Assembly: GCA_030591825.1 (NCBI GenBank)
Contig: JAUVAG010000129.1
Coordinates: 1 to 5,121, forward strand
DNA from: Dethiosulfatibacter sp.
GTDB taxonomy: Bacteria > Bacillota > Clostridia > Tissierellales > Dethiosulfatibacteraceae
DNA length: 5,121 nucleotides
Reading direction: 5' to 3'
Of this stretch, positions 1 through 5,121 are shown in pieces; the first letter of the stretch is position 1, and the number at the start of each line of letters is the position of its first letter. Made by a program: the position numbers and the translations under genes. The notes beneath the pieces are model-generated. The model was not told the origin of the DNA, searched no databases, and saw nothing but the letters and a program-made list of their open reading frames with translations.

Positions 1-180
1 CAGTACGGAATTTACCCAAAGGCTATAATAGGAGCTCCAGTAGGATTTGTTGGAGCTGCCGAATCAAAAGAAATGCTAATGAAAAGGATTGATGTGCCTT
101 ATATATCAATAAAGGGAAGAAAAGGCGGAAGTACAGTAAGTGCGGCAATCATAAATGCCATAATGAAAATAACAGACTGA
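1..180 (+). CDS. cbiC: Cobalt-precorrin-8 methylmutase, C-terminal fragment (5' end outside window)
   Basis: This is the 3' end of a gene cut by the window edge; 59 codons are visible in frame 1, ending in TGA at 178-180. CbiC/CobH moves the methyl group from C11 to C12 of cobalt-precorrin-8, giving cobyrinate, the last corrin ring-forming step, in the cytoplasm. The fragment carries the family's conserved C-terminal signature IIGAPVGFVGAAESK (fragment residues 9-23), then the GRKGGS motif (39-44) and an AAIINAIM helix typical of the end of this family. The family is usually about 200-220 residues, so roughly 150 residues, including the catalytic histidine region, lie upstream and cannot be checked. 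The stop lies one base before the ATG of cbiD, so the two genes are almost certainly cotranscribed. The call is firm because both the motif and the pathway context agree. Confidence 0.95.
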   Translation, partial: QYGIYPKAIIGAPVGFVGAAESKEMLMKRIDVPYISIKGRKGGSTVSAAIINAIMKITD

Positions 181-181
181 A

Positions 182-1315
182 ATGGAAGATAAATATATAG
201 ATAAAAACGGAAAAAAACTTAGATACGGATATACAACGGGAAGCTGTGCAGCAGCATCATCAAAGGCTGCTCTCCTGATGCTTTCTACTGGTGAAAGGAC
301 GGATGAGGTTCACATAGATACTCCCTTTGGATGGAATATAGGAATAGATGTTCATCCAGTGGAAATCAATGACAGTGAATCTATTTGTTATGTAGTCAAG
401 GACAGTGGAGACGATCCGGATATAACCGACGGAATAGAACTCTATGCAAAAGCAGAGTGGTACAAGGATGGAACGACAGAAGATGGAATTACTATTGAAA
501 CGGGAATGGGAATAGGGAAAGTCACTAAAAAAGGACTTTCAGTGGCTCCTGGAAATCCTGCCATCAATCCTGTTCCAATGAAGATGATAAGGGAAGAAGC
601 AGCTAAGGTTCTTCCATATGGAAAAAGTGCAAAGATTACTCTATGGATTCCAAAGGGTGAAGAGCTGGCGAGAAAAACATTCAATCCAAGGCTTGGAATT
701 ATTGGAGGAATTTCCATAATAGGAACCACTGGAATTGTGGAACCCATGTCGGAAGAGGCTCTTAAAGAATCCTATGCTATTGAGATAAACATGCTGGTGA
801 AGGAAAACAATAAGACAATAATCTTTACTCCAGGAAATTACGGACTTGATTATATAAAGAAAAACAATCTTGATGAGAAAAAGGCAGTGAGGACTAGTAA
901 CTTCATAGGATACATGCTGGATAAAAGCCTGGAATACGGTGTGGAGAACATACTCTTCGTAGGACATGCGGGAAAGATGACAAAGATTGCAGCAGGTGTT
1001 TACCAGACTCACAGCAAATACGGTGACGGAAGGCTTGAAACTATTGCTGCCTTTGCAGGAATCTGCGGTTATGAAAGTGATGTCCTTGAGAATATACTTT
1101 CTGCCATAACTACAGATGAGGCAATAGGATATATAGAGGATAAGAGACATGAAGTCTATGAAATGATCTGCGAAAGAGCAGCAGAGAAATGCAGAGCCAG
1201 AGTCTTTGGAGATATAAACGTGGAAACAGTAATTTTCACCAATGAATATGGTTTCTTGGGCAAAAGTAAAAATGCCCATAAACTTATAAAGGAGCTTGAA
1301 TTTGAACAGGATTAA
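182..1315 (+). CDS. cbiD: Cobalt-precorrin-5B (C1)-methyltransferase CbiD
   Basis: CbiD transfers a methyl group from S-adenosylmethionine to C1 of cobalt-precorrin-5B, giving cobalt-precorrin-6A. It belongs only to the anaerobic pathway and is unrelated to the tetrapyrrole methylase fold of CbiE/F/H. The 377-residue length fits the family (about 360-380). Visible hallmarks are RYGYTTGSCAAA (residues 14-25), KDSGDDPD (73-80), the APGNPAINPVP stretch (122-132), GGISIIGTTGIVEPMS (175-190), VGHAGKMTKIAAG (260-272) and HSKYGDGRLET (277-287). The start is well fixed: the same frame has a TAA at 170-172, no other start codon intervenes, and residue 14 already begins the conserved block. There is no convincing Shine-Dalgarno sequence before this ATG. 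It follows the cbiC stop by one base, so translation probably depends on ribosomes finishing cbiC. The 3' end overlaps cbiE. Confidence 0.97.
   Translation: MEDKYIDKNGKKLRYGYTTGSCAAASSKAALLMLSTGERTDEVHIDTPFGWNIGIDVHPVEINDSESICYVVKDSGDDPDITDGIELYAKAEWYKDGTTEDGITIETGMGIGKVTKKGLSVAPGNPAINPVPMKMIREEAAKVLPYGKSAKITLWIPKGEELARKTFNPRLGIIGGISIIGTTGIVEPMSEEALKESYAIEINMLVKENNKTIIFTPGNYGLDYIKKNNLDEKKAVRTSNFIGYMLDKSLEYGVENILFVGHAGKMTKIAAGVYQTHSKYGDGRLETIAAFAGICGYESDVLENILSAITTDEAIGYIEDKRHEVYEMICERAAEKCRARVFGDINVETVIFTNEYGFLGKSKNAHKLIKELEFEQD
1288..1294 (+). promoter_or_regulatory. Ribosome binding site deciding the cbiE start
   Basis: AAAGGAG lies inside the last codons of cbiD. It is 7 nt from TTG 1302 but only 1 nt from TTG 1296, so it favours the shorter CbiE. 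Confidence 0.75.
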
Positions 1316-1922
1316 CATACTTGGAATGGGTCCCGGAAGCAGTGAATATGTGTTGCCTATTTCCCGGGAAATAATTGAGAAATCAGACATACTTATAGGG
1401 TCGGAAAGATATATAGACGATTACTGCAGTGACGGTCAAAAATCAATAGTTCTGTATTCAAATTATCCACAGGTCGTTGAATATCTTAGGAAAAATCTTG
1501 GAAGGGAAAGGATATCCATACTGGTTTCAGGGGATTCATCCTTCTACAGCTTGACAACATATATAAAGAAAAATATAGAAGTAAAGAATCTCAACATAGT
1601 TCCTGGAATAAGCTCACTTCAGTATCTATTTTCAAGAATAGGAATTAGCTACGAAAGGACACTCCTTACAAGCCTTCATGGCAGAGAGGAAGATTTCTGG
1701 GAAAGATCCATGGATTTTGACAACATAGGAATCCTTACAGACAAGAATTGGAATCCAAAAATGATTGCAGAAGAGATAATAAAAAGAAATATGGACTTTA
1801 AATACATTTATGTTGGGGAAAAGCTGACCTATGGGGATGAAAAGATAAGTAGAATGACCATGGAAGAATGTCTTGAATTTGAAACTGACAATATAAATGC
1901 GGTGGTGATATCAAATGAATAG
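1302..1922 (+). CDS. cbiE: Cobalt-precorrin-7 (C5)-methyltransferase CbiE
   Basis: This is a SAM-dependent methyltransferase of the tetrapyrrole methylase (class III) fold that methylates C5 of cobalt-precorrin-7 to give cobalt-precorrin-8. It is 206 residues from the chosen start, normal for stand-alone CbiE (about 200). Motifs are the N-terminal GMGPG loop (residues 8-12), VSGDSSFYS (75-83), VPGISSLQY (100-108) and the CbiE-specific SLHGR (124-128). A longer reading from TTG at 1296 is possible, but the AAAGGAG at 1288-1294 would then sit one base from the start. TTG at 1302 leaves a 7-nt spacer and is preferred. The gene overlaps the end of cbiD by 14 nt and cbiT by 8 nt. CbiE and CbiT are separate proteins here, in different reading frames, not the fused CobL form known from aerobic-pathway organisms. 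Function is firm; the exact start is likely but not proven. Confidence 0.95.
   Translation: MNRINILGMGPGSSEYVLPISREIIEKSDILIGSERYIDDYCSDGQKSIVLYSNYPQVVEYLRKNLGRERISILVSGDSSFYSLTTYIKKNIEVKNLNIVPGISSLQYLFSRIGISYERTLLTSLHGREEDFWERSMDFDNIGILTDKNWNPKMIAEEIIKRNMDFKYIYVGEKLTYGDEKISRMTMEECLEFETDNINAVVISNE
1901..1908 (+). promoter_or_regulatory. Ribosome binding site of cbiT
   Basis: GGTGGTGA differs by one base from GGAGGTGA and ends 6 nt before ATG 1915. It lies within the cbiE coding sequence, supporting translational coupling of the two genes. Confidence 0.6.
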
Positions 1923-2502
1923 GAAAATAGTGCCGGGAATAGATGATGGAGACTTCATAAGAGAAAATGCACCAATGACGAAGAAAGAAGTAAGGGTAAT
2001 CACCTGTTCGAAGCTCAACCTTGAAAAGGACTCAAAGGTACTTGATATAGGCGGAGGAACGGGTTCGACATCAATAGAGTTTGCAAGTCTTTCTCCGGAA
2101 ATACAAGTTACAGTAATCGAGAGAAATTTTGATTCTTTTGAACTTATTAAAAAGAACATTGAAAAGTTCGGATTGGAAAACATTAGACCAATGTGTGGCA
2201 GGGCATGTGAAGACCTTCCAGATGAGGAATTCGACAGAATCTTCATAGGCGGTAGCGGGGGCAACATGGAGGAAATATTCCAGTGGATGGGAAGTCATCT
2301 TTCAGAAGGTGGAACCGTTGTAGCCAATACATTGACCATAGAAAACCTTTATAAAATGACATCAATGCTTAAGGAATACAACTATGAAAATATTGATGTA
2401 ACCCAGGTGAATATTTCAAAAGGAAAAAACATTGCAAACCTAACAATGATGATTGCAAACAATCCCATATTTATAATATCGGGAGACAAGAAAACTTTAT
2501 AA
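1915..2502 (+). CDS. cbiT: Cobalt-precorrin-6B (C15)-methyltransferase, decarboxylating, CbiT
   Basis: CbiT methylates C15 and decarboxylates the C12 acetate side chain of cobalt-precorrin-6B, giving cobalt-precorrin-7, the substrate of CbiE encoded just upstream. It has a Rossmann-type (class I) methyltransferase fold, unlike CbiE/F/H. The protein is 195 residues, close to the family's usual 185-200. The N-terminal family signature is at residues 7-27 (PGIDDGDFIREN followed by PMTKKEVR). SAM-binding motif I is VLDIGGGTGSTSIE (42-55), an acidic residue after the second strand is in VIER (67-70), and DRIFIGGSGG (107-116) matches the conserved strand 4/loop. The start ATG lies inside the last codons of cbiE (ATGAATAG, 8-nt overlap). 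GGTGGTGA at 1901-1908 provides a one-mismatch Shine-Dalgarno sequence. Confidence 0.96.
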   Translation: MNRKIVPGIDDGDFIRENAPMTKKEVRVITCSKLNLEKDSKVLDIGGGTGSTSIEFASLSPEIQVTVIERNFDSFELIKKNIEKFGLENIRPMCGRACEDLPDEEFDRIFIGGSGGNMEEIFQWMGSHLSEGGTVVANTLTIENLYKMTSMLKEYNYENIDVTQVNISKGKNIANLTMMIANNPIFIISGDKKTL

Positions 2503-2539
2503 AAAAAAATACAAGACATTAAAAAATAGGAGAATTATT
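2503..2539 (+). other. A-rich intergenic spacer between cbiT and cbiF
   Basis: This is the only non-coding stretch of any length in the window: 37 nt, strongly A-rich, beginning with a run of A after the cbiT stop. I see no inverted repeat that would form a terminator hairpin and no convincing promoter boxes. Its one clear element is the cbiF ribosome binding site at its 3' end. Confidence 0.8.
2528..2532 (+). promoter_or_regulatory. Ribosome binding site of cbiF
   Basis: AGGAG, 7 nt before ATG 2540, in unstructured A/T-rich sequence. It allows independent initiation at cbiF, unlike the neighbouring overlapping genes. Confidence 0.8.
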
Positions 2540-3295
2540 ATGAGCCAGGTATATTTCATAGGCGCCGGACCGGGTGCCACAGATTTGATAACAATTAGAG
2601 GAGCGAAACTCATAGAAAAAGCTGATGTGCTTATCTATGCAGGATCACTCGTGAACAAGGAAATACTTGATTTCAACAAGAAAAGTGATGAAATCTATAA
2701 TAGTGCGTCAATGAATCTTGACGAGGTACTTGAGGTAACAATAAAGGCAGTTGAAGAAGGAAAAACTGTAGCAAGAATCCATACAGGAGATCCTTCAATA
2801 TATGGTGCCATCAAGGAGCAGATGGACGAGCTTGAAAAGCACGACATTGAATTCGAAGTTGTTCCTGGAGTAAGCTCTTTTGTTGCAGCTGCAGCAGCAA
2901 TCAAGAAGGAATTTACATTGCCGGGAGTATCGCAGACTATAATATGTACAAGGCTTGAAGGAAGAACTCCAGTGCCTGAAAAGGAAAAACTTGAAGAACT
3001 TGCAAAGCACAGGGCAAGTATGGCTTTGTTTTTATCAGTAGGAATGATTGATGAAGTTGTTGTTAGACTTACCAAGCATTATGCTGTGACTACTCCTGTT
3101 GCAGTTGTAAAAAGAGCAACATGGCCAGATGAGGAAATCATAATATGCACCCTTGAAACTTTGGCTGAAAATGTTAAGAAGCACAATATAAAGAAGACTG
3201 CACAGATACTTGTTGGAGACTTCATAGAAACAGAATATGATAAATCAAAGCTATACGACAGCAAGTTTACCCACGAATACAGACAGGCAAAGTAA
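2540..3295 (+). CDS. cbiF: Cobalt-precorrin-4 (C11)-methyltransferase CbiF
   Basis: CbiF methylates C11 of cobalt-precorrin-4 with SAM, giving cobalt-precorrin-5A, the substrate of CbiG encoded next. It has the tetrapyrrole methylase fold. The 251 residues match the family (about 250-260). Motifs are FIGAGPGATDLIT (residues 6-18), the SAM-loop HTGDPSIYGA (81-90), VVPGVSSF (107-114), the CbiF/CobM-type TRLEGRTPVPE (137-147), ATWPDE (193-198) and a C-terminal YDSKFTHEYR (239-248), all typical of this member and distinguishing it from CbiE, CbiH and CbiL. The start is well supported: AGGAG at 2528-2532 lies 7 nt before ATG 2540, the best-formed ribosome binding site in the window. This is the only gene here preceded by true intergenic DNA. 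The stop TAA shares its last base with the cbiG start (TAATG). Confidence 0.97.
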   Translation: MSQVYFIGAGPGATDLITIRGAKLIEKADVLIYAGSLVNKEILDFNKKSDEIYNSASMNLDEVLEVTIKAVEEGKTVARIHTGDPSIYGAIKEQMDELEKHDIEFEVVPGVSSFVAAAAAIKKEFTLPGVSQTIICTRLEGRTPVPEKEKLEELAKHRASMALFLSVGMIDEVVVRLTKHYAVTTPVAVVKRATWPDEEIIICTLETLAENVKKHNIKKTAQILVGDFIETEYDKSKLYDSKFTHEYRQAK

Positions 3296-4338
3296 TGAAA
3301 TGGGCAGTTGTAACATTATCCGCCAAGGGTCTTGAAACAGCTTTGAAGGTTGCAGAAGTCTTTGAATCAGATATTTATACCCTTGAAAAATATATAAAAG
3401 ATGATATGGACAGCCTCAATATAAAAGCAATTCCTGGTAAGTTTAGGGACTTTAACGGATATCTCTTTGAAAACTACAGAACAATCGTCTATATCATGGC
3501 AACGGGAATAGTAGTAAGGGATATAGCTCCTTATATTAAGCACAAGTCAGTAGATCCAGCAGTTCTGGTAATGGATGGGAAGGGTGATTTTGTAATAAGT
3601 CTTCTTTCGGGACATCTTGGTGGTGCCAATGAAAAGACATTGAAACTTGCAGAAAAAATTGGAGCACAGCCTGTAATCACAACAATGTCTGATGTTGTTG
3701 GAAAGACTGCCGTTGACATCATAGCCATGAAGCTTGATTGTGCCATTGGATCCTTTGAAAGTGCCAAGGTCGTCACTGCTGATATCATAAACGACGATAT
3801 TGTGTCAATAACAGGGGACTACAAAATAAAGAATGAAAACCTCCCTGTGAATATTGTAGTGGGAGAAAACAACAAGGTAAAGAGCAGGATAGTTCTTTCA
3901 AACAGAAGGGATGTAGTACTTAATGAAGGTGATGCACTACTTATACCTAGAAACATAGTTCTTGGTGTAGGATGCAGAAGGGACACTCCCTTTGAAAAGA
4001 TAGATGCCTTCATAAAAGAGGAGCTTGAAAGAAACAATCTTAGGATGAAATCAGTAAAAAGGATATCATCAATAGATCTTAAATCAACGGAAAAGAGCCT
4101 CATAGAGTTCGGTGAAAAACAGGGTATTGAGTTTATCACCTACTCAGCAGAGGAACTTGTAAAATACGAAGATAAATTCGGAGTTTCTGAATTTGTTAAA
4201 AAGATTACCGGAGTTGGCTCCGTAAGTGAGACCAGCGGATATGTTGGATCAAATTTTGGAAAGAAAATAACCGACAAGACAGCAAAGGATGGAATGACGC
4301 TGTCAATATGGGAGGAAGAAAAATGTTATACGTTATAG
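3295..4338 (+). CDS. cbiG: Cobalt-precorrin-5A hydrolase CbiG
   Basis: CbiG opens the delta-lactone ring of cobalt-precorrin-5A and releases the extruded C20 carbon as acetaldehyde, giving cobalt-precorrin-5B for CbiD. It is specific to the anaerobic pathway. The 347 residues are normal for a full-length stand-alone CbiG. The N-terminal and central domains show MATGIVVRDIAP (residues 68-79), then DPAVLVMDGKGDFVISLL (87-104) and SGHLGGAN (105-112), then ITTMSD (129-133 with flanking T). A less conserved linker follows (about 150-220). The C-terminal domain (CobE/GbiG type) begins LGVGCRRDTP (223-232) and contains GVGSVSE (306-312). The start ATG overlaps the cbiF stop by one base. Only a weak AGG at 3285-3287 lies upstream, so coupling to cbiF translation is likely. 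The last codons double as the ribosome binding site and start of cbiH. Confidence 0.96.
   Translation: MKWAVVTLSAKGLETALKVAEVFESDIYTLEKYIKDDMDSLNIKAIPGKFRDFNGYLFENYRTIVYIMATGIVVRDIAPYIKHKSVDPAVLVMDGKGDFVISLLSGHLGGANEKTLKLAEKIGAQPVITTMSDVVGKTAVDIIAMKLDCAIGSFESAKVVTADIINDDIVSITGDYKIKNENLPVNIVVGENNKVKSRIVLSNRRDVVLNEGDALLIPRNIVLGVGCRRDTPFEKIDAFIKEELERNNLRMKSVKRISSIDLKSTEKSLIEFGEKQGIEFITYSAEELVKYEDKFGVSEFVKKITGVGSVSETSGYVGSNFGKKITDKTAKDGMTLSIWEEEKCYTL
4311..4315 (+). promoter_or_regulatory. Ribosome binding site deciding the cbiH start
   Basis: GGAGG lies within the cbiG coding sequence, 7 nt before ATG 4323 and immediately after the upstream ATG at 4308, which it therefore cannot serve. It fixes the 242-residue CbiH as the likely product. 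Confidence 0.85.
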
Positions 4339-5051
4339 GAATGGGTCCTGGAGACAAGGACAATATGACTTACAAGGCATATGAAGCACTGAAGAATGCA
4401 GATGTAGTGGTAGGCTACAAAACATATATTCAGCTTGTTAAGGAAATTTTGCCTGAAGTTAAGATTACTGAAGATACTGGAATGAAAAAGGAAATCGAAA
4501 GATGTCAAAAAGCAATAGACCTTGCAATGGAAGGAAAGAAAGTTGCCCTAGTAAGCAGTGGCGATGCAGGTATATATGGAATGGCCGGTCTCGTTTATCA
4601 GCTTGCTGAGGGAAAGATGGATGCTTCTGAAATAGAGATAATTCCTGGAGTATCGGCATCAAGTTCATGTGCATCAATTCTTGGGGCACCATTGATGCAC
4701 GACTTTGCAACAATAAGCCTAAGTGACCTTCTAACAAAATGGGAACTTATAAAGGAAAGACTTCACTGTGCTGGAAAGGGAGACTTCGTTGTTGCTCTGT
4801 ACAATCCAAAAAGCTTTGGAAGGACTACACAGATAGAAGAGGCAAGGGACATTCTTCTACAGTACAAGCCGGCGGACACTGTAGTTGGAATAGTTAGAGA
4901 TTCTGGGAGAAAAAATGAATCCAAAGAAATAACTACACTCAAGGACATGTGTGACTGTGAAATCAACATGACTTCAACTGTAATAATTGGAAATGAAATG
5001 ACCTATGCAAAAGACAATATGATGATAACTCCAAGAGGTTATGTGGTTTGA
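4323..5051 (+). CDS. cbiH: Cobalt-precorrin-3 / cobalt-factor III (C17)-methyltransferase CbiH
   Basis: CbiH methylates C17 and drives ring contraction of cobalt-factor III/cobalt-precorrin-3 to give cobalt-precorrin-4. It precedes CbiF in the pathway. It has the tetrapyrrole methylase fold and is 242 residues from the preferred start. Motifs are VIGMGPGDKDNMT (residues 4-16), VSSGDAGIYGMA (77-88), IIPGVSASSS (106-115), the CbiH/CobJ-defining GAPLMHDFATISLSDLLTKW (121-140), ALYNPKS (158-164) and a terminal ITPRGY (235-240). It ends right after that motif, so it lacks the C-terminal iron-sulfur extension known in some CbiH60-type enzymes and is not fused to CbiG or CbiJ. An upstream in-frame ATG at 4308 exists, but GGAGG at 4311-4315 lies downstream of it and 7 nt before ATG 4323. 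The latter also places the conserved first strand at the N terminus. Confidence 0.96.
   Translation: MLYVIGMGPGDKDNMTYKAYEALKNADVVVGYKTYIQLVKEILPEVKITEDTGMKKEIERCQKAIDLAMEGKKVALVSSGDAGIYGMAGLVYQLAEGKMDASEIEIIPGVSASSSCASILGAPLMHDFATISLSDLLTKWELIKERLHCAGKGDFVVALYNPKSFGRTTQIEEARDILLQYKPADTVVGIVRDSGRKNESKEITTLKDMCDCEINMTSTVIIGNEMTYAKDNMMITPRGYVV
5034..5038 (+). promoter_or_regulatory. Probable ribosome binding site of cbiJ
   Basis: AGAGG lies inside the final codons of cbiH, 9 nt before TTG 5048 and 15 nt before TTG 5054. It favours the start that overlaps the cbiH stop codon. Confidence 0.5.
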
Positions 5052-5121
5052 TATTGATTTTTTCCGGAATAAAGGATGGAAGGGAGATTGCATCTGTTCT
5101 TGTAGGTTCGGGATATGAAAC
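5048..5121 (+). CDS. cbiJ: Cobalt-precorrin-6A reductase, N-terminal fragment (3' end outside window)
   Basis: Only 24 codons plus two bases are present, reading MILIFSGIKDGREIASVLVG then SGYE. The pattern of a hydrophobic first strand, a glycine-containing loop, D/E-G-R-E and a helix ending in G-Y-E is that of the CbiJ/CobK N terminus, where the usual form is close to GGT-x-EGRE. CbiJ reduces cobalt-precorrin-6A to 6B with a nicotinamide cofactor, between CbiD and CbiT. TTG at 5048 gives a 4-nt overlap with the cbiH stop (TTGA) and lies 9 nt after AGAGG at 5034-5038. TTG at 5054 is a less well spaced alternative. The position directly after cbiH matches the Salmonella order. Most of the protein is unseen, so the call rests on a short motif plus context. 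Confidence 0.82.
   Translation, partial: MILIFSGIKDGREIASVLVGSGYE

Noticed and set aside
641..1390. A 249-codon open frame on the minus strand opposite cbiD
   Set aside because: It lies opposite a gene with complete family motifs, its translation has no recognisable domain, and it is rich in Cys/Ser/Phe as expected for the complement of AT-rich coding DNA. It is an antisense shadow.
1911..1925. CbiE-CbiT fusion (CobL-like) or a frameshift splitting one
   Set aside because: The two frames overlap by 8 nt, each with its own proper terminus, and cbiT has its own ribosome binding site and intact N-terminal signature. Separate genes are normal in the anaerobic pathway.
2503..2539. Rho-independent terminator or promoter in the cbiT-cbiF gap
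   Set aside because: There is an A-run but no GC-rich inverted repeat followed by T residues, and no spaced -35/-10 pair that I could defend.
2695..3075. A Ser/Thr-rich 126-codon minus-strand open frame within cbiF
   Set aside because: The serine-rich composition comes from reading the complement of Glu/Lys/Ala codons; there is no motif and no ribosome binding site support. Similar minus-strand frames opposite cbiT, cbiG and cbiH were rejected for the same reason.
4308..4322. Longer CbiH beginning at ATG 4308
   Set aside because: The GGAGG lies after this ATG, and the extra residues (MGGRK) are the ribosome binding site read as codons; CbiH normally begins at the first strand, as the 4323 start gives.
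1..5121. Cobalamin riboswitch, tRNA, CRISPR array or mobile element
   Set aside because: Nearly all bases are accounted for by coding sequence. A B12 riboswitch would be expected upstream of the first gene, outside this window, and no repeat arrays or transposase motifs were seen.

Overview
This window is an interior slice of an anaerobic (early cobalt insertion) cobalamin/corrin ring biosynthesis operon. All genes lie on the + strand, in the order cbiC (3' end only), cbiD, cbiE, cbiT, cbiF, cbiG, cbiH, cbiJ (5' end only). Each product is recognisable from family motifs. From memory of the family literature, this is the same relative order as the central part of the Salmonella cbi operon (cbiC-D-E-T-F-G-H-J). 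The genes are moderately AT-rich and use many ATA, AGA and AAA codons, with GGAG-type ribosome binding sites and some TTG starts. That suits an anaerobic low-GC bacterium, most likely a clostridial-type Firmicute, with Fusobacteria as an alternative. The species cannot be named from the sequence.

Layout: bases 1-180 are the C-terminal 59 codons of cbiC. cbiD (182-1315) starts one base after the cbiC stop. cbiE (best start TTG at 1302) overlaps cbiD by 14 nt. cbiT (1915-2502) overlaps cbiE by 8 nt. A 37-nt A-rich gap, the only real intergenic space, precedes cbiF (2540-3295). cbiG (3295-4338) overlaps cbiF by one base. cbiH (best start ATG at 4323) overlaps cbiG by 16 nt. cbiJ probably starts at TTG 5048 and overlaps cbiH by 4 nt before running off the window. 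No promoter, riboswitch or terminator is visible, and none would be expected inside an operon.

Pathway logic: CbiH methylates C17 and contracts the ring. CbiF methylates C11. CbiG opens the delta-lactone and releases acetaldehyde. CbiD methylates C1 and CbiJ reduces the ring. CbiT methylates C15 and decarboxylates the C12 acetate, CbiE methylates C5, and CbiC moves the C11 methyl group to C12 to give cobyrinate. The window therefore holds every step from cobalt-factor III/cobalt-precorrin-3 to cobyrinate. The C20 methyltransferase CbiL, the cobaltochelatase (CbiK/CbiX) and the amidases (CbiA/CbiP) are not seen and presumably lie outside.

I found no undescribed system. The points worth a second look are the choice of start codons, the coupled overlaps, the weak initiation context of cbiD, and a small departure in the N-terminal nucleotide-binding motif of CbiJ.
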